Source of the DNA: SAR116 cluster bacterium AG-321-A13
Lineage (GTDB): Bacteria > Pseudomonadota > Alphaproteobacteria > Puniceispirillales > Marisalimonadaceae
NCBI GenBank assembly: GCA_003283875.1
Contig: QBXD01000012.1
Location: forward strand, 1 to 32,639
Direction of reading: 5' to 3'
DNA: 32,639 bases
Of this stretch, positions 8,232-17,745 are shown piece after piece (positions within the stretch are counted from its first letter, which is position 1; every line of letters begins with the position of its first letter). The translations under genes were made by a program, and so were the position numbers. The notes under the pieces were generated by a model that saw nothing but the letters and a program-made list of their open reading frames with translations, did not search any database and was not told the origin of the DNA.

Positions 8232-9188
8232 TTGTCTTCAAAACTTATAGACGCTAAAAATTTAAAAAAGTCATTTGGGGAGTTTATAGCCGTAGATGAC
8301 ATTGACTTAAGTGTGCTTAGAGGTGAAGTTGTCGGTTTTCTTGGTCCAAACGGAGCGGGAAAATCTACAACAATGAAAATGCTAACTGGTTTTCTAGAAC
8401 CAGATAGCGGTAGCATTATGATTAATAATGTTGATCTAAAATCTAATCCACTGCAAGCAAAGGAATTCATAGGGTACTTACCCGAAGGTGCTCCTTCATA
8501 TTCAGATATGAATGTTTTAGAGTTTCTTTCATTTGTTGGTAAAATGAGAGGTCTAAGTAAAAAAATATTAACAAACCGGCTAGATGAAATGGCTATTCAA
8601 ATCAGTCTTAAAGAAGTTTGGAACAAACCAATTGAAACACTTTCTAAAGGTTTCAAAAGAAGGGTAGGTATCGCCCAGGCATTAATACACGATCCTGATA
8701 TTTTAATTTTGGATGAACCTACGGACGGATTAGATCCTAATCAAAAACATGAAATGAGAAATTTAATAAAAACTATATCGAAAAATAAAGCAATCGTGAT
8801 TTCGACCCACATTTTAGAAGAAGTTGAGGCTGTCTGCTCACGAGCAATGATAATTGCTGATGGTAAGTTACTTGCAAATGAAACACCTGCAAATCTAGAA
8901 AAACAGTTTGCAAATAAAGATATAATATCAATTAAAGTTTTTAATAGAATTAACGCTGTTTTAGCAAAAAATTTAAAATCATCAATTCATTATGGTGATG
9001 TGAAAATTGAGAAATTAGATAAAGATACTAACAGAATATTGGTAAGTGATGACAAAAAAACACCAGAACTAAATGCTGTATTAAAACAAGTTAACAAATT
9101 TAAACTTAATATAATTGAGGCTAGTTTCGTAAAGTCAAATTTGGAAGAAATATTTAGAAAAATTACAACAACAAATGTTTCAAGTTAA
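8232..9188 (+). CDS. ABC-2 type transporter ATPase, GldA-like
   Basis: A 318-residue ABC ATPase: Walker A GPNGAGKST at 38-46, signature LSKGF at 137-141 (the form common in the GldA/NosF-type group instead of LSGGQ), Walker B ILILDEPTDGLDP at 157-169 and switch His H193. The Q-loop glutamine position reads E in GYLPEG. A C-terminal extension of about 100 residues follows. The start is TTG: GGGGG lies about 9 bases upstream and no earlier in-frame ATG exists. It heads a four-gene cassette with permease, GldG-like and DUF4340-like genes, spaced 13, 7 and 21 bases, and would energise transport or membrane remodelling by that complex. Confidence 0.88.
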   Translation: MSSKLIDAKNLKKSFGEFIAVDDIDLSVLRGEVVGFLGPNGAGKSTTMKMLTGFLEPDSGSIMINNVDLKSNPLQAKEFIGYLPEGAPSYSDMNVLEFLSFVGKMRGLSKKILTNRLDEMAIQISLKEVWNKPIETLSKGFKRRVGIAQALIHDPDILILDEPTDGLDPNQKHEMRNLIKTISKNKAIVISTHILEEVEAVCSRAMIIADGKLLANETPANLEKQFANKDIISIKVFNRINAVLAKNLKSSIHYGDVKIEKLDKDTNRILVSDDKKTPELNAVLKQVNKFKLNIIEASFVKSNLEEIFRKITTTNVSS

Positions 9189-9201
9189 ATGGTAACTGAT
9201 T

Positions 9202-9948
9202 ATGAAAACTTATTTAGAAAAGACTTATATAATATTTGATAGAGAATTAAAGGGTTATTTTAGAACTCCATTAGCTTCTATTTTTTTGCTTGTTTTTTTG
9301 GCTCTCTCATCTGGAATGACTTTCTTTTTAGGAAGATTTTTTGAGCGTGATCAAGCAGATTTAACAGCTTTTTTTGCATGGCACCCATGGCTTTTTTTGA
9401 TTTTAATGCCAGCTATTGGTATGAGATTATGGGCTGAGGAAAGAAGATCTGGTACCATCGAACTACTAATAACTTTACCAGTAACTAACATGCAATTGGT
9501 AATAGGTAAATTTTTAGCAAGTTGGATTTTTACTCTGATTGCACTTATCTTAACCATGCCTATTTGGGTAACAGTTAATTATCTAGGGGACCCAGATAAT
9601 AATGTTATTCTAATATCATATATAGGGAGTTGGTTAATGGCTGGCGCCTTTTTGGCCCTTACTTCTTGTTTATCTGCACTTACTAAGAACCAGGTGATTG
9701 CATTTATAATCTCCTCAATAAGCGGATTTGTTTTAATAATGGCTGGTTTTAATCTGGTTTTATCGTCTGTGAGGTCATGGACACCGACTTGGGTGACAGA
9801 AACAATTGGTTCAATGTCCTTTCTATCCCATTTTAGTAGAATTCAAATGGGTGTTTTTGATTTAAGGACCCTCATTTTCTTCGTTTCAATGATTATTTTG
9901 TGTGTTTGGATAAACGTACAGCTTGTCCAAATTAAAAAAGCAGATTGA
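9202..9948 (+). CDS. ABC-2 type permease, GldF-like
   Basis: A 248-residue inner-membrane protein with about six membrane segments. After the first segment comes the hallmark ABC-2 permease motif around WAEERRSGTIELLITLPVT, followed by MQLVIGKFLASW, which places it in the GldF/NosY-like group. It is the membrane subunit for the ATPase directly upstream; the pair is predicted to work with the two exported-domain proteins encoded next. The start is ATG at 9202, 13 bases after the ATPase stop, with only a weak ribosome site. Confidence 0.87.
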   Translation: MKTYLEKTYIIFDRELKGYFRTPLASIFLLVFLALSSGMTFFLGRFFERDQADLTAFFAWHPWLFLILMPAIGMRLWAEERRSGTIELLITLPVTNMQLVIGKFLASWIFTLIALILTMPIWVTVNYLGDPDNNVILISYIGSWLMAGAFLALTSCLSALTKNQVIAFIISSISGFVLIMAGFNLVLSSVRSWTPTWVTETIGSMSFLSHFSRIQMGVFDLRTLIFFVSMIILCVWINVQLVQIKKAD

Positions 9949-9955
9949 GAGAATA

Positions 9956-11767
9956 ATGGAATTTTTAAATAATATAAAGACAAGAACACTTGTGAGATTA
10001 TCTATACTTTTTTCTGTTTTAGTCTTTTTTAGTATAAATATTATTATAAATAATGTCTTTAATTCCTCCAGAATTGATTTTACTGAAAAAAAACTTTACT
10101 CATTATCTGATAGTACAATTAATTTACTAAAAAATCTTCAAGAACCAATACACATTAGATTATTTGTTTCAGGTAATTTAGTTAAAGAAGTACCCCAACT
10201 TTCCACTTATGCAAATAGAGTAGAAACTATGTTAAAAACATACAGTAATATTTCTAATGGAAAGATTTCACTTGAAATCATTGACCCTAAACCATTCTCT
10301 GATTACGAAGATAGGGCAGTTGGCATGGGAATTAATTCTTTTACTGCCACTGAAATGTCAGATGCTTTATATTTTGGATTAGCAGCTACTAACTCTACCA
10401 CTGGTCAAAAAAATATTCCTATTTTTTCACCTGAAAGAGAAACCTTCTTAGAGTATGATCTTTCAAGTCTTATTTCAGAGCTTAGTCAAATTGAAAAACC
10501 AGTAATAAGTATTATCGACAACCTTGGACTTCAAGCTGACAGTAGGATTGGTAAACCAGAACAACAGATATTAAAACAAATGAGAGAAATGTTTGTGGTT
10601 GAAACAATCAACGAAACCACAAATGAATTAAATAAAAACACTAAAGTATTAATGATTGTTCATCCAAAATTTCTATCCGATGAGACACTTTATATGATAG
10701 ATCAATGGATCCTAAACGGTGGAGCAACGTTAGTATTTTTAGATCCTTATGCTGAAACTGAAATTAGCCGACAACAAGGGATGCCTCCAATGAACCCTAG
10801 GTCTAATCTCAAAAAATTATTGGACACTTGGGGTATAAAATTTGATAACAAAAAAGCTGTATTAGATTCAGAATTTGGATTTCGCATCTCTAGAAATTTA
10901 AATGGCAGAGATATTCAGGTCACTAATTATCCCTGGTTAAATATAAGGGGAAATGGACTTAACAAAAATGAGAGTGTACTTTCAAATCTGAGTACCATAG
11001 TAATGACAACTGCTGGATCTTTTGAGTCTATCGATAAGAAGACTAGCTTAGAACCTATTATTGTTTCAAGCCAGAATTCTGGTCTTGGTGATGCTCAAAA
11101 GGCAGGTAATCCTGAAGGAGACCCAAGAGATCTATTGCCGAATATCAAAAAAGACAATCAAAATTTAATTCTGGCTGGTTGGATAAAATCTCCACTAAAC
11201 TCGTCCTTTAAAGATAAAGAAGAAACGCAAATATTAAAATCACGAAATAAGTCTAATATCTTATTAGTTTCGGACGCCGATATGTTGATGGATCGTAATT
11301 GGTTAACGCAAAGAGGTGCATTTGCAAATAATGGTGACTTTGTTTTAAATGTCATCGAAAAAATGATTGGAGGAAGTGCTTTATCTGATCTAAGAGGAAA
11401 GAGTACCTCTTATAGGCCTTTTGATAAAATCATAGCCCTAGAAAAAATTGCTGAAGAAAAGTTTCTCCTGGAAGAACAGCGACTAGCGGAAAAGCTAAAA
11501 GGTATGGAAGACAAAATAAGAAGTCTAACTCAGAATAATGAAGATGATATAGATATACTATCTCCTGAAACTATCGAGGCGATTGATGGATTTAAAGCTG
11601 AAATGATGTCAACTAGATCTCAACTAAGAAGTGTTAAATTTGACCTAAGAAGAGATGTAGAAAATTTGAAAAAATGGGTTATTGCTTTTAATGTTGCAAT
11701 ACTCCCCGTCATATTCGCTGGCTTAGCCTTGATTATATCGTTTAGAAGAAAGAAAAGTTCTTATTAA
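9956..11767 (+). CDS. GldG-like auxiliary protein of ABC transporter
   Basis: A 603-residue protein anchored at both ends. Residues 11-33 form a membrane segment, followed by the conserved SRIDFTEKKLYSLSDST region typical of GldG/ABC auxiliary proteins, then a large extracytoplasmic domain. A charged, probably coiled-coil stretch (about 500-570) precedes a C-terminal membrane segment (about 577-597) and a basic tail. I take ATG 9956, 7 bases after the permease stop with GAGAG just upstream, instead of TTG 9923, which would overlap the permease and lacks a ribosome site. In Bacteroidetes GldG works with GldA and GldF in gliding; in Proteobacteria the function of such sets is not established. 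Confidence 0.82.
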   Translation: MEFLNNIKTRTLVRLSILFSVLVFFSINIIINNVFNSSRIDFTEKKLYSLSDSTINLLKNLQEPIHIRLFVSGNLVKEVPQLSTYANRVETMLKTYSNISNGKISLEIIDPKPFSDYEDRAVGMGINSFTATEMSDALYFGLAATNSTTGQKNIPIFSPERETFLEYDLSSLISELSQIEKPVISIIDNLGLQADSRIGKPEQQILKQMREMFVVETINETTNELNKNTKVLMIVHPKFLSDETLYMIDQWILNGGATLVFLDPYAETEISRQQGMPPMNPRSNLKKLLDTWGIKFDNKKAVLDSEFGFRISRNLNGRDIQVTNYPWLNIRGNGLNKNESVLSNLSTIVMTTAGSFESIDKKTSLEPIIVSSQNSGLGDAQKAGNPEGDPRDLLPNIKKDNQNLILAGWIKSPLNSSFKDKEETQILKSRNKSNILLVSDADMLMDRNWLTQRGAFANNGDFVLNVIEKMIGGSALSDLRGKSTSYRPFDKIIALEKIAEEKFLLEEQRLAEKLKGMEDKIRSLTQNNEDDIDILSPETIEAIDGFKAEMMSTRSQLRSVKFDLRRDVENLKKWVIAFNVAILPVIFAGLALIISFRRKKSSY

Positions 11768-11788
11768 ATATAAGTGTTGGATTATAAT

Positions 11789-12814
11789 ATGACAAAAATA
11801 AAATTTGTGAATACTTCAATAGTTACTTTAACTTTTGTTATTTTAGCAATCATATCTATAAATTTAAATTCAAATAATCACGTTTTTGAAGACAGAGGAA
11901 GTTTATTTCTAAAAGATTTCACCAAAAATATTAATAAAATTGATAATATTTCCATAAACTCATTTGAAAATAACATTAATTTGGTAAAAAAAGATAATAT
12001 TTATATTTCAGAATCTGGTTATCCACTTAAGAAGGGTATGTGGGAAAACTTAATTACAAGTCTGTCATTGTTAAGAATTGAGGAATTAAAAACAAAAGAT
12101 TCACAGAGACATGCTGATTTAAATTTACTTCTTCCAGAAAGAAATAAAAGCAAGGAGGAGGATGAAGGTTATGGAACAAAAATTACTTTGAAAAAACAAG
12201 ACGGAACAATTTATTCATCTATTTTATTTGGTAAAGTAGATCGGACTGTTGGAGGATTAAGCGGGGGTCAATTTGCAAGATTCCCAGAAGAAAATCAAAG
12301 CTATCTTCTAAAAGGTGCTATAAGAATGCCTACAACTAAATCTGATTGGTTTGAGAGTTTAATTTTTACAATAAAAAACGATCAATTCATGAAAGCCACT
12401 TTAAACAACAAAAATGGAACTTTTGAAGTTGAGAATAAAGAGAATAAGTTAAGTTTAATAGTTCCTAAATCTTTAAATTTTAAAATTGACGAAACTCAGT
12501 TGAGTGATATTAGAGATGTTATTAGTAGTTTTTATTTTTATGATATAAAAAAATCATTGAAAAAATATTCTGACAATCTTCCAACTATAACTTATGAAAT
12601 TAAAGATGGTTTGGTTATATCAATAACCTCTGTTGAACCAGATAAAGATGGTGAAAGTTGGGTAACCATTAAAGTTAAATCTACTGACAAAAAATCAGAA
12701 AAACTAGCCCAAGACATAAGGAACAAAACTGAAGGTTTCGAGTTCTTAGCAAATATTATTACAAGCGACATTTTAAGATTGAAGCCAGAAGACCTTGCAC
12801 TTAAAGATAAATGA
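11789..12814 (+). CDS. DUF4340-type anchored extracytoplasmic protein
   Basis: A 341-residue protein with one N-terminal membrane anchor (about residues 9-26) and a long polar, lysine-rich extracytoplasmic region. The repeated layout (a segment on residual side-chain strands, then ILFGK..., then a second similar half) and position directly behind a GldG-like gene match the DUF4340 family, which habitually accompanies these ABC cassettes. I chose ATG 11789 because it puts the basic MTKIK directly before the anchor; GTG 11774 is an alternative that adds five residues. It ends 3 bases from the convergent acyl-CoA dehydrogenase gene. Confidence 0.75.
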   Translation: MTKIKFVNTSIVTLTFVILAIISINLNSNNHVFEDRGSLFLKDFTKNINKIDNISINSFENNINLVKKDNIYISESGYPLKKGMWENLITSLSLLRIEELKTKDSQRHADLNLLLPERNKSKEEDEGYGTKITLKKQDGTIYSSILFGKVDRTVGGLSGGQFARFPEENQSYLLKGAIRMPTTKSDWFESLIFTIKNDQFMKATLNNKNGTFEVENKENKLSLIVPKSLNFKIDETQLSDIRDVISSFYFYDIKKSLKKYSDNLPTITYEIKDGLVISITSVEPDKDGESWVTIKVKSTDKKSEKLAQDIRNKTEGFEFLANIITSDILRLKPEDLALKDK

Positions 12815-12817
12815 TCT

Positions 12818-14008
12818 TTAATATGATCTAGGCATTCCTAAAACATGTTCAGCTAAGTAAGATAATATTAAATTAGTAGAAATTGGGGCTACTTGATACA
12901 ATCTAGCTTCCCTAAACTTTCTTTCAACATCATATTCCTCTGCAAAGCCAAAGCCGCCGTGGGTCTGCACACAAGCTTCAGCAGCCGCCCATGAGGCATC
13001 TGCTGCTAGCAATTTTGCAGTATTTGCTTCTTCACCAATCGGCTTGCCAGCTTCATATAGTCTAGCTGCATGATAAACCATAAGCTCTGCAGCCCTCATT
13101 TGAGCATAAGCCTTGGCAATTGGGAACTGAATACCTTGGTTTTTACCAATTGCTCTTCCAAAAATATTTCTATCATTAGCATAATCAGTTGATTTTTTAG
13201 TAAACCACTTTGCATCACCGATACACTCTGCAGCAATTAAAATTCTTTCTGCATTCATACCTGACAAAATGTATCTAAAACCCTTGTCTACCTCACCTAT
13301 AAGATTAGAAGCAGGAATTCTAAGGTTATCGAAAAAAACTTCAGTCGTTGAGTGGTTCATCATTGTTCTTATAGGCCTGATAGTAAGACCGTTCCCTTTT
13401 GCCTTTCTCATATCTAGAAGAAAAACAGAGAGACCGTCAGTCTTTTTATTAACTTGATTTAAAGGTGTTGTTCTAGCTAACAACAACATTAAATCTGAAT
13501 GCTCAGCCCTACTGGTCCAAATTTTTTGTCCATTAATTATGTAATCATCTCCATCACGCACAGCTACAGTTCTCAAACTTGTAGTGTCTGTACCACTAGT
13601 TGGTTCAGTTACGCCGAATGCTTGTAACCTTAAAGTTCCGTCAGCAATCTTAGGTAAATATTCCTTTTTTTGTTCATCAGATCCATGTCTTAGAACAGTT
13701 CCCATTGTATACATTTGTGCGTGACACGCTGCGGCATTACAACCTTGATGATGTATTTCTTCTAAAATGACAGATGCTGCAACCATTCCTAAACCAACAC
13801 CACCATATTCTTCCGGTATAAGGGCTCCCAAAAAACCAGCATCAGTCAAAGCTTTAACAAATTCTGTAGGGTAACCTTGCTCTCTGTCAAGTTTTCTCCA
13901 ATATTCACCTTGAAAATCACCACAAAGTTTAGCGACAGACTCTCTTACTTCACTAATTACGCTGTCTTGGGTTTCTGAATTTTCTAATTGAATGGTGCTA
14001 TCAGGCAT
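12818..14008 (-). CDS. Acyl-CoA dehydrogenase family flavoprotein
   Basis: A 396-residue acyl-CoA dehydrogenase: N-terminal helical domain (GFLGALIPEEYGGVGLG), middle beta-domain (FGVTEPTSGTD, NGQKIWTSRAEHSD) and C-terminal helical domain (ANDRNIFGRAIGKNQGIQF, CVQTHGGFGFAEEYDVER). The end reads LYQVAPISTN where many relatives carry the catalytic Glu of the YEGTSEI motif. A Glu is present instead at E254 (GMNAERI), the isovaleryl-CoA/long-chain type position. It should oxidise an acyl-CoA at C2-C3, passing electrons to ETF; the chain is unknown. I start at ATG 14008 because AGGA sits 6-7 bases upstream and would be inside the longer form from 14020. Confidence 0.87.
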   Translation of the reverse strand: MPDSTIQLENSETQDSVISEVRESVAKLCGDFQGEYWRKLDREQGYPTEFVKALTDAGFLGALIPEEYGGVGLGMVAASVILEEIHHQGCNAAACHAQMYTMGTVLRHGSDEQKKEYLPKIADGTLRLQAFGVTEPTSGTDTTSLRTVAVRDGDDYIINGQKIWTSRAEHSDLMLLLARTTPLNQVNKKTDGLSVFLLDMRKAKGNGLTIRPIRTMMNHSTTEVFFDNLRIPASNLIGEVDKGFRYILSGMNAERILIAAECIGDAKWFTKKSTDYANDRNIFGRAIGKNQGIQFPIAKAYAQMRAAELMVYHAARLYEAGKPIGEEANTAKLLAADASWAAAEACVQTHGGFGFAEEYDVERKFREARLYQVAPISTNLILSYLAEHVLGMPRSY

Positions 14009-14149
14009 TTTGATCCTCATAAATATTTTGCGTGTGCATGATTAGATATAATAGTTCAATTTTATAATACTAGCTTATTTATCTTATTTAGTATTAATTA
14101 TTTTATATAGCATAAATGTAATGATTATTAAATAATTTGGAGATTATAA

Positions 14150-14566
14150 ATGAAATTAGAGTTTCACCATATAAATTTTGTATCAAAAAATATAGATAAT
14201 ATGAATAATTTTTATAAAAATATCCTTAGTATGAAAAGTATTCCAATAGAAAATTTTCCACGAACAGAAGAGACATCTAATAGAGGGTATAGTGGTAAAA
14301 TTAATTTCGTAACAGAAGGCAAAATAGAAATGCATCTTGCAGAACGAGATTTAAATGTAGCTTTTAAAAATAATCAGGCAATCAATCCTGTTGACAAAGG
14401 GCATATAGCTTTTAGGACTGATGATATTAACACATTCATTAAAAGGCTTAAGAAAGAAAAAATACCATTTTCGGATTATGGAACCACTTTCGCTAGAGAA
14501 TGGCACCAAATTTTCTTTCAAGATCCAGAAGGCAATGTAGTCGAAGTACATCAAAAAATTTCCTAA
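14150..14566 (+). CDS. VOC-superfamily (glyoxalase/dioxygenase fold) protein
   Basis: A 138-residue vicinal-oxygen-chelate protein of two beta-alpha-beta-beta-beta modules. Likely metal ligands fall at the standard places: H7 in HHINFV, E60 or H62 in IEMHLAE, H85 in KGHIAFRTDD and E132 in DPEGNVVEVHQ. Family members include glyoxalase I, ring-cleaving dioxygenases and resistance proteins; nothing here decides between them. GGAG lies 8 bases before the ATG. The MFS transporter gene begins 6 bases after the stop, so this is probably a two-gene unit of enzyme and transporter. Confidence 0.85.
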   Translation: MKLEFHHINFVSKNIDNMNNFYKNILSMKSIPIENFPRTEETSNRGYSGKINFVTEGKIEMHLAERDLNVAFKNNQAINPVDKGHIAFRTDDINTFIKRLKKEKIPFSDYGTTFAREWHQIFFQDPEGNVVEVHQKIS

Positions 14567-14572
14567 CATATA

Positions 14573-15808
14573 ATGATTAAGGAATGTTTTAAAAATAAAG
14601 ACTTTAGAATACTCTGGGGTGCAGGTTGTATGACTGGGATTGCACGTGCCATGGAGTTTTTAGCTTTGAGTCTTTATGCCCTCCAAGAACTAGGAATTCC
14701 ATATTTAGTTACAGTAATATTCGCAGCAAGAATGTTACCAATGAGCCTTTTGGGAATAGTTATAGGTACAATTTCAGAGAGGGTGTCTCCGATTTTAGTT
14801 ATTAAAAACATTTACTTACTTTCAAATATTTTCACTGGTATGGCTGTTATTTTAGTTTTCACAGATAATTTTAATATGCTTTTTGCACTTATTCTTGCCT
14901 TTGTAAATGGAATTACATGGGTGGTTGACCTTGCAGTAAGGCGAAGAGTGTTAGCGGATAATATTAAAAAGAAACTTTTGAGTTCCTCACTTGCTATGGA
15001 AACATTATCCAACAATGCAACAAGACTGATTGGACCAATATTTGCTGGAACACTCTATACTTTAGTTGGTCTTACTGGAATTTTTAGTCTTCAATTTATA
15101 ATGTATCTGTTAGCTTTAGGATTAATCATTGTATTTAAAAAAAATTCTGATAAGGATACTGCTCTAAATTCTGATCAAAAAAATCCATTAGCGATAAAAG
15201 AGCATTGGGCACATGGTCTTTTAAATGAAATATTAAAAACAGGTAAAAGTGTATACAGTCTTGTTAGTTTAAGAATGGTATTGATAACAACCCTAATCTT
15301 TAATATTTTTGGTTTTCCATTAGTATCTTTAATCCCCGTATTAGGTAGAGAAAAATTATTATTATCTGAATTTAATATTGGAATCTTAGCTTCCTCTGAA
15401 GGTTTAGGAGCTCTTATAGGGGCTTTAATTATTGGTAATCTTTCTCCACAAAAATATCTATCAATTATTTTTATTACAGGTGTAAGTGGATTTTTTTTAG
15501 GTATGTTTTTATTTTCTTACTCACCTAGTCTAATATTAGCTTTTATAAGTTTAACATTTGGAGGCATTTTTTTATCAGGTTTTAGCACAATGCAAGGTGC
15601 ACTTGTTTATCAAGCATCTACTAAATCTAAAGGAAATAATTTTGGTATATTAGTGACATGTATCGGAACAGCACCAATTGGTCTAATGAATTTATCTTGG
15701 ATTATGACACTAATTTCAGTAGACAGAACAATCCAAATTAATGTGTTTTTAGGATTGCTCTGTCTGCTGATAACTATTTTTTATTTTTTCTTTAAAAGAT
15801 CCAATTAA
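14573..15808 (+). CDS. Major facilitator superfamily transporter
   Basis: A 411-residue membrane protein with about twelve hydrophobic segments and the MFS layout: two six-helix halves joined by a polar loop near residues 190-220 (KKNSDKDTALNSDQKNP). The loop between helices 2 and 3 holds GTISERVSP, a degenerate form of the MFS motif A, and the next loop has VRRRVLADN. It resembles the group of small-molecule exporters. It lies 6 bases after the VOC gene with no ribosome site of its own, suggesting translational coupling, and is convergent with htpG (3 bases between stops). Confidence 0.85.
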   Translation: MIKECFKNKDFRILWGAGCMTGIARAMEFLALSLYALQELGIPYLVTVIFAARMLPMSLLGIVIGTISERVSPILVIKNIYLLSNIFTGMAVILVFTDNFNMLFALILAFVNGITWVVDLAVRRRVLADNIKKKLLSSSLAMETLSNNATRLIGPIFAGTLYTLVGLTGIFSLQFIMYLLALGLIIVFKKNSDKDTALNSDQKNPLAIKEHWAHGLLNEILKTGKSVYSLVSLRMVLITTLIFNIFGFPLVSLIPVLGREKLLLSEFNIGILASSEGLGALIGALIIGNLSPQKYLSIIFITGVSGFFLGMFLFSYSPSLILAFISLTFGGIFLSGFSTMQGALVYQASTKSKGNNFGILVTCIGTAPIGLMNLSWIMTLISVDRTIQINVFLGLLCLLITIFYFFFKRSN

Positions 15809-15811
15809 TGG

Positions 15812-17710
15812 TTAGTTAGGAATTGCTTTTAGTAAAAACTGGTTCATTATTTTACTAAACTGAGCGGGATCAGCCGGCATTTTACCTTCCATTAATCTAG
15901 CTTGTTCAAATAAAAGAGTTCCAGCATCACTAACTAAATCATTGTTTTCTTTTTTACTTAATAATGACTTCATGTTTTTAATAAGAGAATGGTCTCCATT
16001 AATTTCTAATATTCTTGGAGCCCCCTTGTAGTTTGTATCTCTCTGTGCCATCAATTGCTCCATAGCAATATCCATATCACCTTCGTCAGCAACTAGGCAG
16101 ACTGGACTGTTAGTCAGTTTAGAGGATAATCTAATATCTTTAACTTGATCTCCTAATACAACTTTTAATTGGGCAACTAAATCAACATATTCTTTATCTT
16201 TTTTTTCTTTTTCATTCTTATCGTCTTTTTTCTTGTCTTTATTTTTTTCATCAAGATCATCTAAATTAATCTGTCCTTGTGTAATTGAAGTAAACTTCTT
16301 TTCCTTAAAAGATCCAACCATAGGTAACCAAAACTGATCAATTGCGTCTGTCATAATTAAAACAGGTATTTTTTTGGATTTAAAACCTTCTAAGTGAGGA
16401 CTTGCTAGAGCTTGGTCTTTTGTTTCAGCTGAAATATAATAGATGTCATTTTGTTTTTCAGGCATTTTTTCTACATATCCAGATAAAGAGATTAGGTCAT
16501 CATTTTCATTAGTTGAAAACCTACATAAATCTAATAATGCCTCCTTTCTTTCTGCATCTTCATACAGGCCTTCTTTCAAAACAGCACCATACTCCTTCCA
16601 AAAACCTTTATAACCATCTGCGTTCTTTTCACTCACTTTCTTAAGTTCTCTTAAGATTTTTCCAACTAATGATTTACTTATCTTTGCTACGGCAGGGTTG
16701 TTTTGTAACATTTCTCTACTGACATTCAGATCTATATCTTGAGTGTCAACTAGACCCTTTATGAACCTTAGATAACTAGGAATTAATGCATCGCACTTGT
16801 CTGTAATAAATACTCTGTTTATGTATAATTTTAATGATGATTTTCTATCTGGATTGAATAAGTCAAACGGTCTTGTAGACGGAATACATATAAGATTAGT
16901 ATAACTAATAGTCCCTTCTGTATTGTTATGCATGGTTAAAAGTGGTTTTCCAAAACCTGCGCCAATATGTGAGAAAAATTCTTGGTATTGCTCTTCTTTA
17001 ATTTCTTTTGCTGGTCTGGTCCATAAAGCTGAAGCTTCATTTAAAGTTTTTATTTCAGCATCTTTTTTGTCAATTTCGTGTAATTTAACTGGATAGGAAA
17101 TATGATCTGAATATTTTCTTATAATAAATTGAAGCCTAGTTTCTTCTAAAAACTCTTTTGCATCTTTTTTTAGTTTAAGTGTAATAGATGTCCCAATATC
17201 TTCTTTATCTGCTTTTTCTAAATTAAAGCCTGACTTTCCATCTGAAGACCATTTCCATGCTTGGTTTTCTCCTGCTTTTTTAGATAATACTTCAACACTG
17301 TCGGCTACCATAAAAGAAGCATAAAAACCTACACCAAATTGTCCAATCATTGACATATCTGGTTTTTTATCTTTAGTGTTTGTTGCAATTTGTTCTAAGA
17401 ATGCTTTTGTTCCTGACCTAGCAATAGTACCCAATGAAGACTTAAGGTCTTCTTCATTCATTCCAATACCATTATCTAGAATTGATAAAGTTTTGTCTTT
17501 ATTATTAACCTCAATTTTTATTTCAGAAGCTTCTGAGGAGATAGCAATTTTTTTATCTGTTAAGCCAAGATATTTTCTTTTATCAAGAGCATCTGAAGCA
17601 TTTGACACCAACTCACGCAAAAAAATTTCTCTTTCCGAATAAAGAGAATTAATTACTATATCTAAAATTTTACCGGTATCTGCTTCAAATTTATTATTCA
17701 TGTTGGTCAT
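15812..17710 (-). CDS. htpG: Molecular chaperone HtpG (Hsp90)
   Basis: A 632-residue Hsp90 homologue, close to the usual bacterial length. The GHKL ATPase motifs are present: FLRELVSNASDALDK near residues 30-44, DNGIGM near 80, and IGQFGVGFYASF near 125-136. The middle-domain catalytic-arginine region NVSREMLQNN is also intact. Before the C-terminal dimerisation domain lies a stretch that is almost entirely Lys, Asp and Glu (about residues 480-505). I chose ATG 17710 because GGGGA lies 6 bases upstream; TTG 17716 would abut it with no spacing, and ATG 17701 is further off. A heat-shock-type promoter precedes the gene. Confidence 0.96.
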   Translation of the reverse strand: MTNMNNKFEADTGKILDIVINSLYSEREIFLRELVSNASDALDKRKYLGLTDKKIAISSEASEIKIEVNNKDKTLSILDNGIGMNEEDLKSSLGTIARSGTKAFLEQIATNTKDKKPDMSMIGQFGVGFYASFMVADSVEVLSKKAGENQAWKWSSDGKSGFNLEKADKEDIGTSITLKLKKDAKEFLEETRLQFIIRKYSDHISYPVKLHEIDKKDAEIKTLNEASALWTRPAKEIKEEQYQEFFSHIGAGFGKPLLTMHNNTEGTISYTNLICIPSTRPFDLFNPDRKSSLKLYINRVFITDKCDALIPSYLRFIKGLVDTQDIDLNVSREMLQNNPAVAKISKSLVGKILRELKKVSEKNADGYKGFWKEYGAVLKEGLYEDAERKEALLDLCRFSTNENDDLISLSGYVEKMPEKQNDIYYISAETKDQALASPHLEGFKSKKIPVLIMTDAIDQFWLPMVGSFKEKKFTSITQGQINLDDLDEKNKDKKKDDKNEKEKKDKEYVDLVAQLKVVLGDQVKDIRLSSKLTNSPVCLVADEGDMDIAMEQLMAQRDTNYKGAPRILEINGDHSLIKNMKSLLSKKENNDLVSDAGTLLFEQARLMEGKMPADPAQFSKIMNQFLLKAIPN

Positions 17711-17745
17711 CGACAATCCCCATTAATTAATTACTATGTTTAGTT

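Noticed and set aside
9923..9955. TTG start for the GldG-like gene overlapping the permease
   Set aside because: No ribosome site precedes it; ATG 9956 has GAGAG upstream and sits 7 bases after the permease stop.
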